64,000 bases of DNA from Limimaricola hongkongensis DSM 17492 (GTDB lineage Bacteria > Pseudomonadota > Alphaproteobacteria > Rhodobacterales > Rhodobacteraceae): positions 142,749 to 206,748 of the forward strand of contig NZ_KK088649.1 of the NCBI RefSeq assembly GCF_000600975.2, written 5' to 3'. Shown piece after piece: positions 1 through 9,491 of the stretch. Below the pieces are notes generated by a model, which was not told where the DNA came from, made no database searches, and saw nothing but the letters and a program-made list of their open reading frames with translations. The translations under genes were made by a program, and so were the position numbers. Numbering within the stretch: the first letter of the stretch is position 1; every line of letters starts with the position of its first letter.

Positions 1-172
1 GCCCGACCGGCTGATTCTGCCGCATCCCCGGCTGCAGGATCGCGGCTTCGTGCTGGTGCCCCTGGCCGAGGTGGCGCCGGGCTGGCGGCACCCGGTCACC
101 GGGCTCGACGTCATGGCGATGCGCGACGCGCTGCCCGCGCAGGCGCGCGCGGAGCTGGCGCCGCTCGGCTGA
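1..172 (+). CDS. folK: FolK C-terminus (partial): hydroxymethyldihydropterin pyrophosphokinase
   Basis: Only the last 56 codons are present; the gene begins before the window. The visible tail reads PDRLILPHPRLQDRGFVLVPL and continues to a TGA at 170-172. The HPRLxxRxFVLxPLxE pattern is the conserved end of FolK, which transfers pyrophosphate from ATP to 6-hydroxymethyl-dihydropterin in cytoplasmic folate synthesis. Lying just upstream of rpoZ is the usual position in Rhodobacteraceae. The catalytic N-terminus cannot be checked. The identification rests on this short motif and on synteny. Confidence 0.85.
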   Translation, partial: PDRLILPHPRLQDRGFVLVPLAEVAPGWRHPVTGLDVMAMRDALPAQARAELAPLG

Positions 173-301
173 CCGCCCCCGGCGCGTTGGCCGCGCGCCT
201 TGTGTTCCGCCCCGCCGCGCTGTATGCGTGCGCTTTCGAGGCCGTGCCGCGCGATTCCGCGTGCGGCGGTCCTTTGCCCTACTTCAGATGGGAGTCGCCC
301 G

Positions 302-655
302 ATGGCCCGCGTGACAGTCGAAGATTGCGTTGACAAGGTTCCGAACCGGTTCGAGCTGGTGATGCTCGCCGCGCATCGCGCCCGCGAAATCACCTCCGGC
401 GCGCCGCTCACGGTGGCCCGCGACAACGACAAGAACCCCGTCGTCGCGCTGCGCGAGATCGCCGACGAGACCCAGCAGGCCGACGATCTGCGCGAGCGGA
501 TGATCGAGGCGCACCAGACCCAGATCGAGGTCGACGAGCCCGAAGCCGATTCGATGTCGCTGCTGATGAGCCAGGAAGCCGACAAGCCGGCCGAGGACGA
601 CATGAGCGAAGAGCGCCTGCTGCGTGAGCTGATGCAGGTCCAGAAAGAGGGCTGA
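302..655 (+). CDS. rpoZ: RNA polymerase omega subunit
   Basis: A 117-residue protein starting [20 protein letters not shown], the canonical omega N-terminus. RxREI and the segment ending in ALREIADE follow at about residues 28-55. Omega helps fold and assemble the beta-prime subunit and, in many proteobacteria, forms part of a ppGpp site on RNA polymerase. The acidic tail beyond residue 75 is typical of alphaproteobacteria. I chose ATG 302 over an upstream in-frame ATG because homology begins there. It lies 37 bases before rsh, so the ppGpp synthetase and a likely part of its target are adjacent and probably co-transcribed. Confidence 0.96.
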   Translation: MARVTVEDCVDKVPNRFELVMLAAHRAREITSGAPLTVARDNDKNPVVALREIADETQQADDLRERMIEAHQTQIEVDEPEADSMSLLMSQEADKPAEDDMSEERLLRELMQVQKEG

Positions 656-692
656 TCGCAGCCCGCATTTGGCCGGGGGTAGGACGACCCAG

Positions 693-2846
693 ATGATATC
701 CGCAGACGAGCTGATCGCTCTGGTCCGCAGCTATAACCCGGCCACCCGCGACGCCCTGATCCGCGACGCCTACGCTTTTGGCGAAGAGATGCATGCGGGG
801 CAGTTCCGCAAGTCGGGCGAGCCCTACTTCATGCATCCCATCGCCGTGGCGGAGATCCTCGCGCGCCAGCAGATGGACGACGCCACGATCGTCACCGCGC
901 TTTTGCACGACACGATCGAGGACACCCGTGCCTCGTTTGCGATGGTCGAGGCGCGCTTCAGCCGCGAGATCGCCGAGCTGGTCGACGGCGTCACCAAGCT
1001 GACCAACCTGCAGCTTTCCTCGACCCGCACCAAGCAGGCCGAGAATTTCCGCAAGCTGTTCATGGCGACCTCGCGCGACCTGCGCGTGACGCTGGTGAAA
1101 CTCGCCGACCGTCTCCACAACATGCGCACGATCCGCTCCATGCGGCCCGAGAAGCAGGCCCAGAAGGCGCGCGAGACGATGGAGATCTACGCGCCGCTGG
1201 CGGGCCGGATGGGCATGCAGTGGATGCGCGAGGAGCTCGAGGACCTGTCGTTCCAGGTGCTCAACCCCGAGGCGCGCAACTCGATCATCCGCCGCTTCAT
1301 CATGCTTCAGAAAGAAGCCGGCGACGTGGTCGAGCGGATCACCTCGGACATGCGCACCGAGCTCGACCGCGCGGGCATCGAGGCCGACCTGTTCGGCCGC
1401 GCCAAGAAGCCCTACTCGATCTGGCGCAAGATGCAGGAAAAGGACCAGGGCTTCTCGCGGCTCTCCGACATCTACGGCTTTCGCGTCATCACCGACAGCG
1501 AGGCCGACGCCTACCGCGTGCTCGGCGTGATCCACCAGCGCTGGCGCGCCGTGCCGGGCCGGTTCAAGGATTACATCAGCCAGCCGAAATCCAACGGCTA
1601 CCGAAGCATCCACACCACCGTCTCGGGCCGCGACGGCAAGCGGGTGGAGGTGCAGATCCGCACCCGCGAGATGCACGAGGTGGCCGAAACCGGCGTGGCC
1701 GCGCACTGGTCCTACCGCGACGGTCTTCGGGTCGAGAACCGCTTTGCCGTCGATCCCGCGCGCTGGATCGCGCAGCTGACCGAGCGGCTCGAGACCGGCC
1801 ATGACGACGAGGATTTCCTCGAGGCCGTGAAGCTCGAGATGTACCAGGACCAGGTGTTCTGCTTCACGCCCAAGGGCGAGGTGATCAAGCTCCCCAGGGG
1901 CGCCACGCCGATCGACTTCGCCTTCGCGATCCACACCCGCATCGGCTCCGCCTGCGTCGGCGCCAAGGTGGACGGGCTGCGCGTGCCGCTCTGGACCCGG
2001 CTGAAGAACGGCCAGTCGGTCGAGATCATCACCGCCGACGGCCAGCGCCCGCAATCGAGCTGGATCGAGATCGCGGTGACGGGCCGGGCCAAGGCCGCGA
2101 TCCGCCGGAGTTTGCGCGAGGAGGACCGCGAGCGCTTCGTCAAGCTCGGCTCCGAGCTGGTGCGCGTGGCCTTCGAGAATGTCGGCAGGCGGGCCACCGA
2201 CAAGGCGCTCAGGACGGCGGCCAAGACGCTCGGGCTCGACGGATCGACCGAGCTTCTGGCGCGGCTCGGCTCCGCCGATCTCACCACCCGCGAGGTGGTC
2301 GAGGCGCTCTACCCCGAGCTGGCCGCGCGCGGCGACGCCCAGGAGATCGCGCAGGAACGCGCCGTCGCCGGTCTCGCCGCCGGGCAGAGCTTTCGCCGCG
2401 CGCCCTGCTGCCAGCCGGTGCCGGGCGAGCGCATCGTCGGCATCACCTTTCGCGGCCAGGGCGTGGTGGTCCACGCGATCGACTGCCCGGCGCTGGCGCA
2501 TTACGAGGAACAGCCCGAACGCTGGGTCGACCTGCGCTGGCAGGAAGGCACGCACGCCGCGGTCAACACGGTCGGGCTCGACCTGACCCTGACCAATGAC
2601 GCGGGCGTGCTGGGGCGGATCTGCACGCTGATCGGCGAACAATCGGCCAATATCTCCGACATGACCTTCATCGACCGCAAGCCCGACTTCTACCGCATTC
2701 TCGTCGACGTGGACCTGCGCGATGCCGAGCATCTGCACAGGGTGATGACGGCGCTGGAGGCCGAAACCCACGTCTCATCGATCGAACGGCACCGCGATCC
2801 GGCGCGCGCGGGCACGCCATCGGCCGCCGCCGCGGCCGGGGCCTGA
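693..2846 (+). CDS. rsh: Bifunctional (p)ppGpp synthetase/hydrolase Rsh
   Basis: A 717-residue RelA/SpoT homologue that makes and degrades the alarmone (p)ppGpp. Domains in order: HD hydrolase (about 25-190; HAGQFRKSGEPYFMHP, then LLHDTIEDT near residue 70), synthetase (about 235-350; YSIWRKMQEK, DIYGFRVI, NGYRSIHTT), TGS (about 385-450), a CC-containing zinc-finger-like segment (RAPCCQPVPGERI, about 568) and C-terminal ACT (about 630-705). The synthetase carries RFKD near residue 290, the RXKD form seen in bifunctional enzymes, not the EXDD of RelA. ATG 693 follows a GGGGTAGGA ribosome site; an upstream TTG at 669 is less likely. It should be the only long Rsh if the genome is typical. Confidence 0.95.
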   Translation: MISADELIALVRSYNPATRDALIRDAYAFGEEMHAGQFRKSGEPYFMHPIAVAEILARQQMDDATIVTALLHDTIEDTRASFAMVEARFSREIAELVDGVTKLTNLQLSSTRTKQAENFRKLFMATSRDLRVTLVKLADRLHNMRTIRSMRPEKQAQKARETMEIYAPLAGRMGMQWMREELEDLSFQVLNPEARNSIIRRFIMLQKEAGDVVERITSDMRTELDRAGIEADLFGRAKKPYSIWRKMQEKDQGFSRLSDIYGFRVITDSEADAYRVLGVIHQRWRAVPGRFKDYISQPKSNGYRSIHTTVSGRDGKRVEVQIRTREMHEVAETGVAAHWSYRDGLRVENRFAVDPARWIAQLTERLETGHDDEDFLEAVKLEMYQDQVFCFTPKGEVIKLPRGATPIDFAFAIHTRIGSACVGAKVDGLRVPLWTRLKNGQSVEIITADGQRPQSSWIEIAVTGRAKAAIRRSLREEDRERFVKLGSELVRVAFENVGRRATDKALRTAAKTLGLDGSTELLARLGSADLTTREVVEALYPELAARGDAQEIAQERAVAGLAAGQSFRRAPCCQPVPGERIVGITFRGQGVVVHAIDCPALAHYEEQPERWVDLRWQEGTHAAVNTVGLDLTLTNDAGVLGRICTLIGEQSANISDMTFIDRKPDFYRILVDVDLRDAEHLHRVMTALEAETHVSSIERHRDPARAGTPSAAAAAGA

Positions 2847-2857
2847 TCGGCGGCGCG

Positions 2858-3514
2858 GTGGTCTTCAAGCGGCGCGACAGGCGGTCGGTGGGCCGCGCGG
2901 TGGCCGAGGCGCTCTATCCGCGCGGCGGCTGGCGCCGGGCCTTCGGTTACGTCAAGCACCGGCTGCAGCGCCTGCCCGACACGCCCGAGAAGATCGGCCG
3001 CGGCATCTTTGCCGGCGTGCTGGCGAGCTGGACGCCGTTCTACGGGCTGCATTTCGTGATCGCGGTGATCTTTGCCAAGATCGGCCGGGGCAACATGCTG
3101 GCCTCGCTGCTCGGCACCTTCTTCGGCAACCCGCTCACCTATGTGCCGATCGGCGTGGTCGCCCTGCAGACCGGGTATTTCATCCTCGGCCGTCCGCCCG
3201 GGCGGGGGATCGAAACCTCGCTCATGGACAAGTTCGGCGCCGCGGGTCAGGATCTGTGGCGCAATCTCGGCGCGCTGTTCGGCCCCGAACGCGCCGACTG
3301 GCACGGGCTGGGGCTGTTCTATCACGAGGTGTTCCTGCCCTATCTCGTCGGCGGGCTGCTGCCCGGGCTGATCTCGGCCTTCGCCTGCTACTGGCTGTTC
3401 GTGCCGGTGATCACCGCCTACCAGAACCGCCGCCGCCGCAAGCTGCGCGCCAAGCTTCAGGCCTTGGGAAAAAACCCCGAAATCCCGGCTGACGACGGCA
3501 CGGGTCCGGGCTAG
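2858..3514 (+). CDS. DUF2062 family membrane protein
   Basis: A 218-residue protein beginning at GTG 2858, only 11 bases after the rsh stop. After a basic N-terminus ([11 protein letters not shown]) come hydrophobic segments around residues 48-75, 83-105 and 158-190, with the family pattern [17 protein letters not shown] and [11 protein letters not shown]. The tail is very basic ([12 protein letters not shown]), so it is probably cytoplasmic. DUF2062 proteins are conserved inner-membrane proteins without an assigned reaction. The position between rsh and pdxJ is conserved in Rhodobacteraceae. Function unknown. Confidence 0.88.
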   Translation: MVFKRRDRRSVGRAVAEALYPRGGWRRAFGYVKHRLQRLPDTPEKIGRGIFAGVLASWTPFYGLHFVIAVIFAKIGRGNMLASLLGTFFGNPLTYVPIGVVALQTGYFILGRPPGRGIETSLMDKFGAAGQDLWRNLGALFGPERADWHGLGLFYHEVFLPYLVGGLLPGLISAFACYWLFVPVITAYQNRRRRKLRAKLQALGKNPEIPADDGTGPG

Positions 3515-3542
3515 GCTGCCGCCGCAAAGGAGACCCAAGCCC

Positions 3543-4292
3543 ATGACGGACCTCAGACTCGGCGTGAACATCGACCACGTGGCCACGGTGCGCAACGCGC
3601 GCGGCGGCGACACCCCCTCACCCGTGCGGGCCGCCAAGCTGGCCGAGGAGGCGGGCGCCGACGGCATCACCGCGCATCTGCGCGAGGACCGCCGCCACAT
3701 CTCGGACGCCGATATCGAGGCGCTGGTGGCGGCGCTCAGGGTGCCGCTCAACTTCGAGATGGCCGCGACCGAGGAAATGCAGGCGATCGCGCTGCGCCAC
3801 ACGCCGCACGCGGTCTGCATCGTCCCCGAAAAGCGCGAGGAGCGCACCACCGAGGGCGGGCTGGAGGTCGCGAAGGACGAAAACCGGCTGGCGCATTTCA
3901 TCGCGCCCTTGCGCGATGCGGGCTGCCGGGTGTCGATCTTCATCGCCGCCGACCGCCCCCAGATCGACGCCGCGGCCCGGATCGGCGCGCAGGTGGTGGA
4001 GCTGCACACCGGCGCCTATTGCGACGCCCACGCCGCGGGCGACAGCGCCACGCGCGACGCGGAGCTGGCGAAGATCACCGAAATGGCCACCCATGCCCAT
4101 GCGCTCGGGCTCGAGGTCCATGCCGGGCACGGGCTGACCTATGACACGGTGGGGCCGATCGCGGGCCTGCCGGAAATCCGCGAGCTGAACATCGGCCATT
4201 TCCTGATCGGCGAGGCGATCTTCCGCGGCCTGTCACCGGCCATCGCCGAGATGCGCCGCCGGATGGAAGCGGCACGGCGGGTGCTGCGCTAG
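3543..4292 (+). CDS. pdxJ: Pyridoxine 5'-phosphate synthase
   Basis: A 249-residue PdxJ that condenses 1-deoxyxylulose 5-phosphate with 1-amino-3-phosphohydroxyacetone to pyridoxine 5'-phosphate. Diagnostic segments are [17 protein letters not shown] at the N-terminus, [12 protein letters not shown] near residue 75, [24 protein letters not shown] and [14 protein letters not shown]. It starts at ATG 3543, ten bases after an AAAGGAG ribosome site. It shows that the organism uses the DXP-dependent PLP route, which normally also needs SerC (present but frameshifted at 53445-54600). In most relatives acpS follows directly; here a DUF2383 gene intervenes. Confidence 0.96.
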   Translation: MTDLRLGVNIDHVATVRNARGGDTPSPVRAAKLAEEAGADGITAHLREDRRHISDADIEALVAALRVPLNFEMAATEEMQAIALRHTPHAVCIVPEKREERTTEGGLEVAKDENRLAHFIAPLRDAGCRVSIFIAADRPQIDAAARIGAQVVELHTGAYCDAHAAGDSATRDAELAKITEMATHAHALGLEVHAGHGLTYDTVGPIAGLPEIRELNIGHFLIGEAIFRGLSPAIAEMRRRMEAARRVLR

Positions 4293-4609
4293 GGGCCGCG
4301 AACGCGCCGCCCCGGCCCGGAGGCCGGCACGGCGGCAGGATCCCGCGCAGACCGCCCGATGCCCCGGGAACGCGACCCGCCGCCAGCCGTTCTGTCCGCG
4401 TGACCGGCCGGGCCTCCACTCACCCCCCTTTGCCCGGTCGGTCATGCACGATGCCGGATCGCGCCGTCCCCGCCCATGCCGCCATGCGCAACCCGGACGG
4501 CATCAGGCCATGCCTTGATGCCGCACGGCTCCGCTCGTCCCCAACCGGGCCTGCCACGCGAACAGCCTTTTTTCACAGGGGGAGCAGCCGAAAAATTCGC
4601 GCTTTCAAA
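4293..4609. other. Intergenic stretch between pdxJ and the DUF2383 gene
   Basis: I see no convincing gene here. A CCGGCC/GGCCGG hairpin at 4312-4327 with a four-base loop lies 20 bases after the pdxJ stop and may help end transcription, although no T-run follows. The remainder has no good ribosome site or conserved coding pattern. The promoter-like signal for the next gene lies just downstream. Confidence 0.4.
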
Positions 4610-4634
4610 GGACCGATCCGCGCAGCTTTGCGTT
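4610..4634 (+). promoter_or_regulatory. EcfG-like general stress promoter (candidate)
   Basis: GGACC, 16 bases, then CGTT. The alphaproteobacterial EcfG consensus is GGAAC-N16/17-CGTT, so the -35 element has one mismatch and the -10 is exact. It ends 50 bases before the DUF2383 start codon. Similar elements precede two other small stress genes in this window (59019 and 62398), which raises confidence above what the sequence alone would give. Confidence 0.5.
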
Positions 4635-4683
4635 GTATGTGCAAGCGCCCCGAGCGGGCACCCACACAAGACGGAGGCACGAC

Positions 4684-5124
4684 ATGGCCGACCATATCGA
4701 TACCCTCAAGAAACTTCATACCCGCGTCATCGACAGCCGCGACGGCTACAAGCGGTCGCGCGAAGAGGTGAAGGACGAGCGCGGTTTCGTCGGTTTCTTC
4801 GACCGCCGCATCGCCGAGCGCGAGCAGTTCCACACCGTGATCCACCGCCAGCTCGGCGCCGAGGGCGTCGAGGTGAACGAAAGCGGCTCCACCGCGGCTG
4901 CCGCGCATCGCGGCTGGCTGGCGCTCAAGGATTCGCTGACCGGCGATGACGAGGCCGTCTATGACGAGATCATCACCGGCGAGGAGCAGCTTCTGAAGCT
5001 CTATGACGAGGCCATCGCGGCCACGGCGGGCAAGCCGGAATGGAGCTTTCTCGGCACCCAGCGCGCCGACGTGGAAAAGGCGCTCGCCGAAGCCCGTTCG
5101 GAGAAACAGCGCCACGCCGCCTGA
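4684..5124 (+). CDS. DUF2383/PA2169-type four-helix-bundle protein
   Basis: A 146-residue protein starting MADHIDTLKKLHTRVIDSRD at ATG 4684, behind a GGAGG ribosome site. The family pattern is clear: LxxLhxRVIDSRDGYK, FFxRRIAERxxF, then GSTAAAAHRGW near residue 75 and EDxxLKLYDxA near 102. DUF2383 proteins fold as ferritin-like four-helix bundles of about this length; their biochemical role is unsettled and they are often induced by stress. The gene interrupts the usual pdxJ-acpS junction and has its own EcfG-like promoter, so it is probably an independent stress-induced unit. Confidence 0.88.
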   Translation: MADHIDTLKKLHTRVIDSRDGYKRSREEVKDERGFVGFFDRRIAEREQFHTVIHRQLGAEGVEVNESGSTAAAAHRGWLALKDSLTGDDEAVYDEIITGEEQLLKLYDEAIAATAGKPEWSFLGTQRADVEKALAEARSEKQRHAA

Positions 5125-5232
5125 CGCCCGCGCCTCTTTCGGGTCCATCCGCGCCGTCCCCCCGGGGGCGGCGCCTTGTCGTGGCATGGACGCAGGTTGC
5201 GCGCCGCTTGCGCAGAAGCTACCGATATCTCC

Positions 5233-5640
5233 ATGATCCTCGGCATCGGCACCGACCTCGCGAATATCGACCGCATCGCCGGCGTGCTGGAGCGCCATGG
5301 CGACCGCTTCCGCAACCGCGTCTTCACCGACACCGAACAGCACAAGGCCGAGCGCCGCCGCGACGTGGCGGGCACCTATGCCAAGCGCTGGGCCGCCAAG
5401 GAGGCCTGTTCCAAGGCGCTCGGCACCGGGCTGCGCATGGGCATCGCGTGGAAGGACATGGCGGTGTCGAACCTCGCGACCGGGCAGCCGGTGATGGAGG
5501 TCACGGGCTGGGCCAAGGATCGTCTCGATGCGATGACCCCCGCGGGACACGAGGCGATCATCCACGTCACGCTCACCGACGATCACCCTTGGGCGCAGGC
5601 CTTCGTGGTGATCGAGGCGCGGCCGATCCCGGGGCGCTGA
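5233..5640 (+). CDS. acpS: Holo-[acyl-carrier-protein] synthase
   Basis: A 135-residue AcpS, which moves phosphopantetheine from CoA to the serine of acyl carrier protein. Motifs: [15 protein letters not shown] (the Asp binds Mg) and [17 protein letters not shown] (WAAKEA is the family signature). The start at ATG 5233 gives the usual AcpS N-terminus; an in-frame upstream ATG at 5176 would add 19 residues with no homology. The stop overlaps the following MFS start (TGATG), so the two are probably translationally coupled. Confidence 0.96.
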   Translation: MILGIGTDLANIDRIAGVLERHGDRFRNRVFTDTEQHKAERRRDVAGTYAKRWAAKEACSKALGTGLRMGIAWKDMAVSNLATGQPVMEVTGWAKDRLDAMTPAGHEAIIHVTLTDDHPWAQAFVVIEARPIPGR

Positions 5641-6857
5641 TGTTCGCGGCGACGCGGGCGCGCCTCGGTGGCAATCGCGGTCTCGGGCCGCTGCTGCTGG
5701 CGCAGGTGCCCGCCGATTTCGCCGACTGGCTCGACTTCGTCGCCGTGACCGCGCTTCTGGCCTTCACATGGTCGGCACCGACGCAGGCCTTCGCGTGGCT
5801 CGCGGTCGGGCTCGGCCTGCCCTATCTCACCGTCGGTCTCGTCGCGGGGGCGCTGGTCGACCGGCTCGACCTCAACCGGGTGCTGGTCTGGTCCAATATC
5901 GGCCGCGCGGTGGCGACCGCGGCGCTGATCCTCGCGCCGGACTGGCCGGTGCTGGTGGCGATCATCTTCGCGCGCGGCTGCGCCGACGCCTTCTTCACGC
6001 CGGCCAAACAGGCGGCGCTGCAGGCCCGGACCATGGAGGCGGATCTCATCTTCGCCAACGGGCTGAGCCATTCGATCAACCAGTCGAGCAAGATCGTCGC
6101 GCCCGCGCTCGGCGGCGCGATGCTGGCGTTTCTGGACCCCCAGGGGGTGTTTGCCATCAACGCCGTCGTGTCGATGCTGGCGGGGCTGGTGCTGTCGCGG
6201 CTCGATCCGTTCGAGCGCGAGGGCCCGGCCCGCCCGCCGCGCCCGATCCTGCACGACGTCGCCGAAGGGCTGCGGCTGGTGCGCCGCAGCCCGGTGCTGC
6301 GCGCGGCGATCTCGCTGATGGCGCTCGGGTTCTTCGCGATGTTCTTTTACGACACGCTGATCGCGCCGCTGGTCAAGGCGCTCGGCCAGGACGAGACCGC
6401 GCTTGGGCTGTGCCTTGCCGCGGTGGGGGCGGGCGGCGTGCTGGGCGGGCTGTTGATCGGCGGGGCGCGCGGCACCGGCGGCGCCTTTGCCACGATCGCG
6501 GCGGGCAACACCGCCGCGGCGTTGATCCTCGGCGGTCTCGGGCTGGCCGAGATGCTGGGCTGGATCGCGCCGCTGTGGCTCTTGCTGGCGCTGTTCGGGC
6601 TTGCGGGCGTGGTGTCGGCCCTGTCGCTGGTGCCCTACCGGGCGCTGATCCAGTCGGGCGCCGGGCCGGGCGGGGTCGGCCGGGTCTCGGCGCTGTCGGA
6701 GGGCGCGAACGCCGCCGCGCTTCTGGTCGCGCCGTTTCTGGGCGCGGCGCTGGCCGAGGCGGTTTCGGTCGGCGCGGCCTTCGTGGCGGGCGGGACGGTC
6801 ACGCTCGTGATCGCGGGGACGGCGCTGGGTCTGGCCTTGCGCCATAGGGCAGGCTAG
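5640..6857 (+). CDS. MFS transporter (MFS_3/EntS-like exporter)
   Basis: A 405-residue, strongly hydrophobic protein with a 12-helix MFS pattern. The segment FFTPAKQAALQARTMEADL near residue 118 and NQSSKIVAPALGGAML near 143 resemble MFS_3 exporters of the EntS type (conserved N-Q-S and GPxxGG regions). The start overlaps the acpS stop by one base. The substrate cannot be told from sequence. It sits inside the otherwise conserved acpS-lepB-rnc-era cluster, suggesting a lineage-specific insertion; the GC content matches its neighbours. Confidence 0.88.
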   Translation: MFAATRARLGGNRGLGPLLLAQVPADFADWLDFVAVTALLAFTWSAPTQAFAWLAVGLGLPYLTVGLVAGALVDRLDLNRVLVWSNIGRAVATAALILAPDWPVLVAIIFARGCADAFFTPAKQAALQARTMEADLIFANGLSHSINQSSKIVAPALGGAMLAFLDPQGVFAINAVVSMLAGLVLSRLDPFEREGPARPPRPILHDVAEGLRLVRRSPVLRAAISLMALGFFAMFFYDTLIAPLVKALGQDETALGLCLAAVGAGGVLGGLLIGGARGTGGAFATIAAGNTAAALILGGLGLAEMLGWIAPLWLLLALFGLAGVVSALSLVPYRALIQSGAGPGGVGRVSALSEGANAAALLVAPFLGAALAEAVSVGAAFVAGGTVTLVIAGTALGLALRHRAG

Positions 6858-6878
6858 ACGGGGCCCTTGGCGGTTTCC

Positions 6879-6907
6879 TTGACTTGTCGCACCGCCCCCC
6901 GCATGTA
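6879..6907 (+). promoter_or_regulatory. Possible housekeeping promoter for lepB-rnc-era
   Basis: TTGACT at 6879-6884 is a good -35 element. It is followed after 17 bases by CATGTA, a weak -10, 27 bases before the lepB start. The spacing is right, but the -10 is poor and the interpretation tentative. Confidence 0.3.
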
Positions 6908-6934
6908 GCGCCGAAATCCCGAGGAACCCTCCGC

Positions 6935-7786
6935 ATGGCCAGCAGATCCGATACAGAGAAGCACGGCTTCGCCCACAGCGTCTGGGAAACCATCAAGACG
7001 GTGTTCTGGGCGCTGCTGATCGCGGGCGTCTTTCGCACGCTGTTCTTCCAGCCCTTCTGGATTCCCTCGGGCTCGATGAAGGACACGCTGCTGATCGGCG
7101 ATTTCCTCTTCGTCAACAAGATGGCCTATGGCTATTCCTACGCCTCCTGCCCCTCGGTGCGGCTGGCCTCGCTCGGCGTCGACATCTCGGCCGAGGATGT
7201 CTGCGGCTGGGCCAAGGGCGACAATGACCGGCTCTGGGGCGAATACCCCGAGCGCGGCGACGTGGTGGTGTTCCGCCACCCCGTGACCGGCGAGGATTTC
7301 ATCAAGCGCGCCATCGGCCTGCCGGGCGACCGGCTGCAGGTCCGCGAGGGGCGGCTCTTCATCAATGACGAGGCGGTCGGCCACGAGCCCGCCGGCACCT
7401 TCACCGAGGTGATGGAGCGCCAGGGGCCGCAGGGGCTTTTGCCGCGCTGCCGCGGCGGCGCGGTCGGCATGGGCGCCACCTGCGAAAAGACCCGCTACAC
7501 CCAGACGCTGCCGAATGGCGTCAGCCACTCGATTCTCGACATCGGCCCGCAATCGTCGGACAATACCGGCGTCTACACCGTTCCCGAGGGGCATCTGTTC
7601 TTCATGGGCGACAACCGCGACAATTCGACCGACAGCCGGGTGCCGCAAAGCGCGCGCGGCGTCGGCTTCGTGCCGTTCGAGGATCTGGTGGGCCGGGCCG
7701 ACCGGATCATGTTCTCCTCCGCCGGGCGTTCGATGCTGGCCTTCTGGACCTGGCGGTCGGACCGTTTCTTCAAGGCGGTCGAGTGA
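6935..7786 (+). CDS. lepB: Signal peptidase I
   Basis: A 283-residue type I signal peptidase that removes signal peptides at the outer face of the cytoplasmic membrane. One N-terminal membrane segment (about 15-37) is followed by [13 protein letters not shown] with catalytic Ser47. Catalytic Lys124 lies in [12 protein letters not shown], and [11 protein letters not shown] forms box E near residue 226. The start at ATG 6935 follows a GAGGAA ribosome site. The stop overlaps the rnc GTG by four bases, giving a lepB-rnc-era operon as in other alphaproteobacteria. Confidence 0.97.
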   Translation: MASRSDTEKHGFAHSVWETIKTVFWALLIAGVFRTLFFQPFWIPSGSMKDTLLIGDFLFVNKMAYGYSYASCPSVRLASLGVDISAEDVCGWAKGDNDRLWGEYPERGDVVVFRHPVTGEDFIKRAIGLPGDRLQVREGRLFINDEAVGHEPAGTFTEVMERQGPQGLLPRCRGGAVGMGATCEKTRYTQTLPNGVSHSILDIGPQSSDNTGVYTVPEGHLFFMGDNRDNSTDSRVPQSARGVGFVPFEDLVGRADRIMFSSAGRSMLAFWTWRSDRFFKAVE

Positions 7787-8463
7787 AGGTATCCGCCGAA
7801 TTGCGCGCCTTCGCGGCCCGTCTGGGTCACGAGTTCGAGCGCCCCGAGCTGCTGTCGCGCGCCGTCACGCATGGTTCGATCTCCGGGCCGATGCGCGACG
7901 ACAACCAGCGGCTTGAGTTTCTCGGCGACCGGGTGCTCGGCCTCGTGATGGCCGAGGCGCTGCTCGACGCCGACCGCTCTGCGACCGAGGGCCAGATCGC
8001 GCCGCGCTTCAACGCGCTGGTGCGCCGCGAGACCTGCGCCGAGGTGGCGCGCGAGATCGAGATCGGCACCGTGCTGCGGCTGGGCCGGTCGGAGATGAAA
8101 TCGGGCGGGCGCCGCAAGGAGGCGCTTCTGGCCGACGCGATGGAGGCGGTGATCGCCGCCGTCTATCTCGATGCGGGCTTCGAGGCCGCCAAGCGGGTGG
8201 TGCGCGGGCTCTGGGGCGACCGGGTGATGCGGGTCGAGGAAGACGCGCGCGACCCCAAGACCGCGCTTCAGGAATGGGCGCAGGCGCGCGGCGAGCCGCC
8301 GCCCGTCTATGCCGAGACCGGGCGGGAGGGACCGGACCACGCGCCGGTCTTCACGATCGAGGTGAAGCTGGCCTCCGGGCCATCGGAGAATGCCACCGCC
8401 GGATCGAAACGGCAGGCGGAACAGGCGGCGGCAGCCGCGCTACTCAAACGGGTGAGCGAATGA
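7783..8463 (+). CDS. rnc: Ribonuclease III
   Basis: A 226-residue RNase III that cuts double-stranded RNA in rRNA and mRNA processing. The catalytic signature [15 protein letters not shown] lies at about residues 37-51, and [15 protein letters not shown] near 120 supplies the second acidic pair. The double-stranded-RNA-binding domain occupies the C-terminal 70 residues ([14 protein letters not shown] onward). GTG 7783 is the start because GTGA overlaps the lepB stop; the next gene, era, overlaps through ATGA. Translation of the three genes is probably coupled. Confidence 0.97.
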   Translation: MKVSAELRAFAARLGHEFERPELLSRAVTHGSISGPMRDDNQRLEFLGDRVLGLVMAEALLDADRSATEGQIAPRFNALVRRETCAEVAREIEIGTVLRLGRSEMKSGGRRKEALLADAMEAVIAAVYLDAGFEAAKRVVRGLWGDRVMRVEEDARDPKTALQEWAQARGEPPPVYAETGREGPDHAPVFTIEVKLASGPSENATAGSKRQAEQAAAAALLKRVSE

Positions 8464-9491
8464 GCGAGCACGACGAGACGCCGAAGGGCGACGAGAGCCA
8501 GAACGCCGCTCAGGGCGAAACGCCCCGGACGCTGCACGAGGACGGCCTGCCCGGCGCGCCGGTGGGCGGCGACGACGCGGACGGCCCGACCAGCGCCGGT
8601 TACGTCGCGCTGATCGGCGAGCCGAATGCCGGCAAATCGACCCTGCTGAACCGCATGGTCGGCGCCAAGGTGTCGATCGTCACCCACAAGGTGCAGACCA
8701 CCCGCGCCCGCATCCGCGGCGTCGCGATGGAAGACCGCGCGCAGATCGTCTTCGTCGACACGCCCGGCCTCTTTCGCCCGCGCCGCAGGCTCGACCGCGC
8801 CATGGTCGCCGCCGCGTGGAGCGGCGTGGCCGATGCCGACATGGTGGTGCTTCTGGTCGAGGCGCATCGCGGCATCACCGATGGCGTGAAGGCGATCCTC
8901 GAGGCCCTGCCCGAACGGCTGGGCGCCAAGCCCGTCGCGCTCGCGATCAACAAGATCGACAAGGTGAAATCCGAGCATCTGCTGAAGCTGACGCAGGATC
9001 TCAACGACGCGCATCCCTTCGTGAAAACCTTCATGATCTCGGCCGAGCGCGGCCATGGCGCCGCCGATCTCAAGGCGTGGCTTGCCAGCCAGATGCCGCA
9101 AAGCCCGTGGCTCTACCCCGAGGACCAGCTCGCCGACCTGCCGCTCAGGATGATCGCCGCCGAGATGACGCGCGAGAAGCTGACGCTCCGGCTGCACCAG
9201 GAGCTGCCCTACGAGCTGACGGTCGAAACCGAAAGCTGGCAGGAGCGCGAGGACGGATCGGCCCGGGTCGACCAGATGATCTATGTCGCCCGCGAGGGCC
9301 ACAAGGGCATCGTGCTGGGCCGCGCCGGCGAGACGATCAAGGCCGTCTCCAAGGCCGCGCGCGAGGAGCTGACCGAGTTTCTGGGCCGCAAGGTGCACCT
9401 GTTCTTGCAGGTGAAGGTGCGCCCCAACTGGCTCGAGGAGCGCGAGCGCTATTCCGAGATGGGGCTCGATTTCAAGGACGGCAATTCTTGA
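8460..9491 (+). CDS. era: GTPase Era
   Basis: A 343-residue Era, which binds the 16S rRNA 3' tail and helps 30S assembly. The GTPase domain starts near residue 48: G1 [10 protein letters not shown]3 DTPG, G4 NKID. A C-terminal KH domain includes [18 protein letters not shown]. The protein has a 45-residue acidic N-terminal extension absent from enterobacterial Era but common in this family. I kept ATG 8460 because it overlaps the rnc stop (ATGA); a start near the GTPase domain is the alternative. Confidence 0.96.
   Translation: MSEHDETPKGDESQNAAQGETPRTLHEDGLPGAPVGGDDADGPTSAGYVALIGEPNAGKSTLLNRMVGAKVSIVTHKVQTTRARIRGVAMEDRAQIVFVDTPGLFRPRRRLDRAMVAAAWSGVADADMVVLLVEAHRGITDGVKAILEALPERLGAKPVALAINKIDKVKSEHLLKLTQDLNDAHPFVKTFMISAERGHGAADLKAWLASQMPQSPWLYPEDQLADLPLRMIAAEMTREKLTLRLHQELPYELTVETESWQEREDGSARVDQMIYVAREGHKGIVLGRAGETIKAVSKAAREELTEFLGRKVHLFLQVKVRPNWLEERERYSEMGLDFKDGNS

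Noticed and set aside
408-2771. Long open frame antisense to rsh (787 codons)
   Set aside because: GC-rich coding sequence leaves antisense frames open; residues are Arg/Leu/His/Gly-biased and no family motif appears, while the sense strand encodes an intact Rsh.
4561-4580. T-run at about 4567 as the terminator of pdxJ
   Set aside because: No upstream stem pairs with adequate strength near the T-run.
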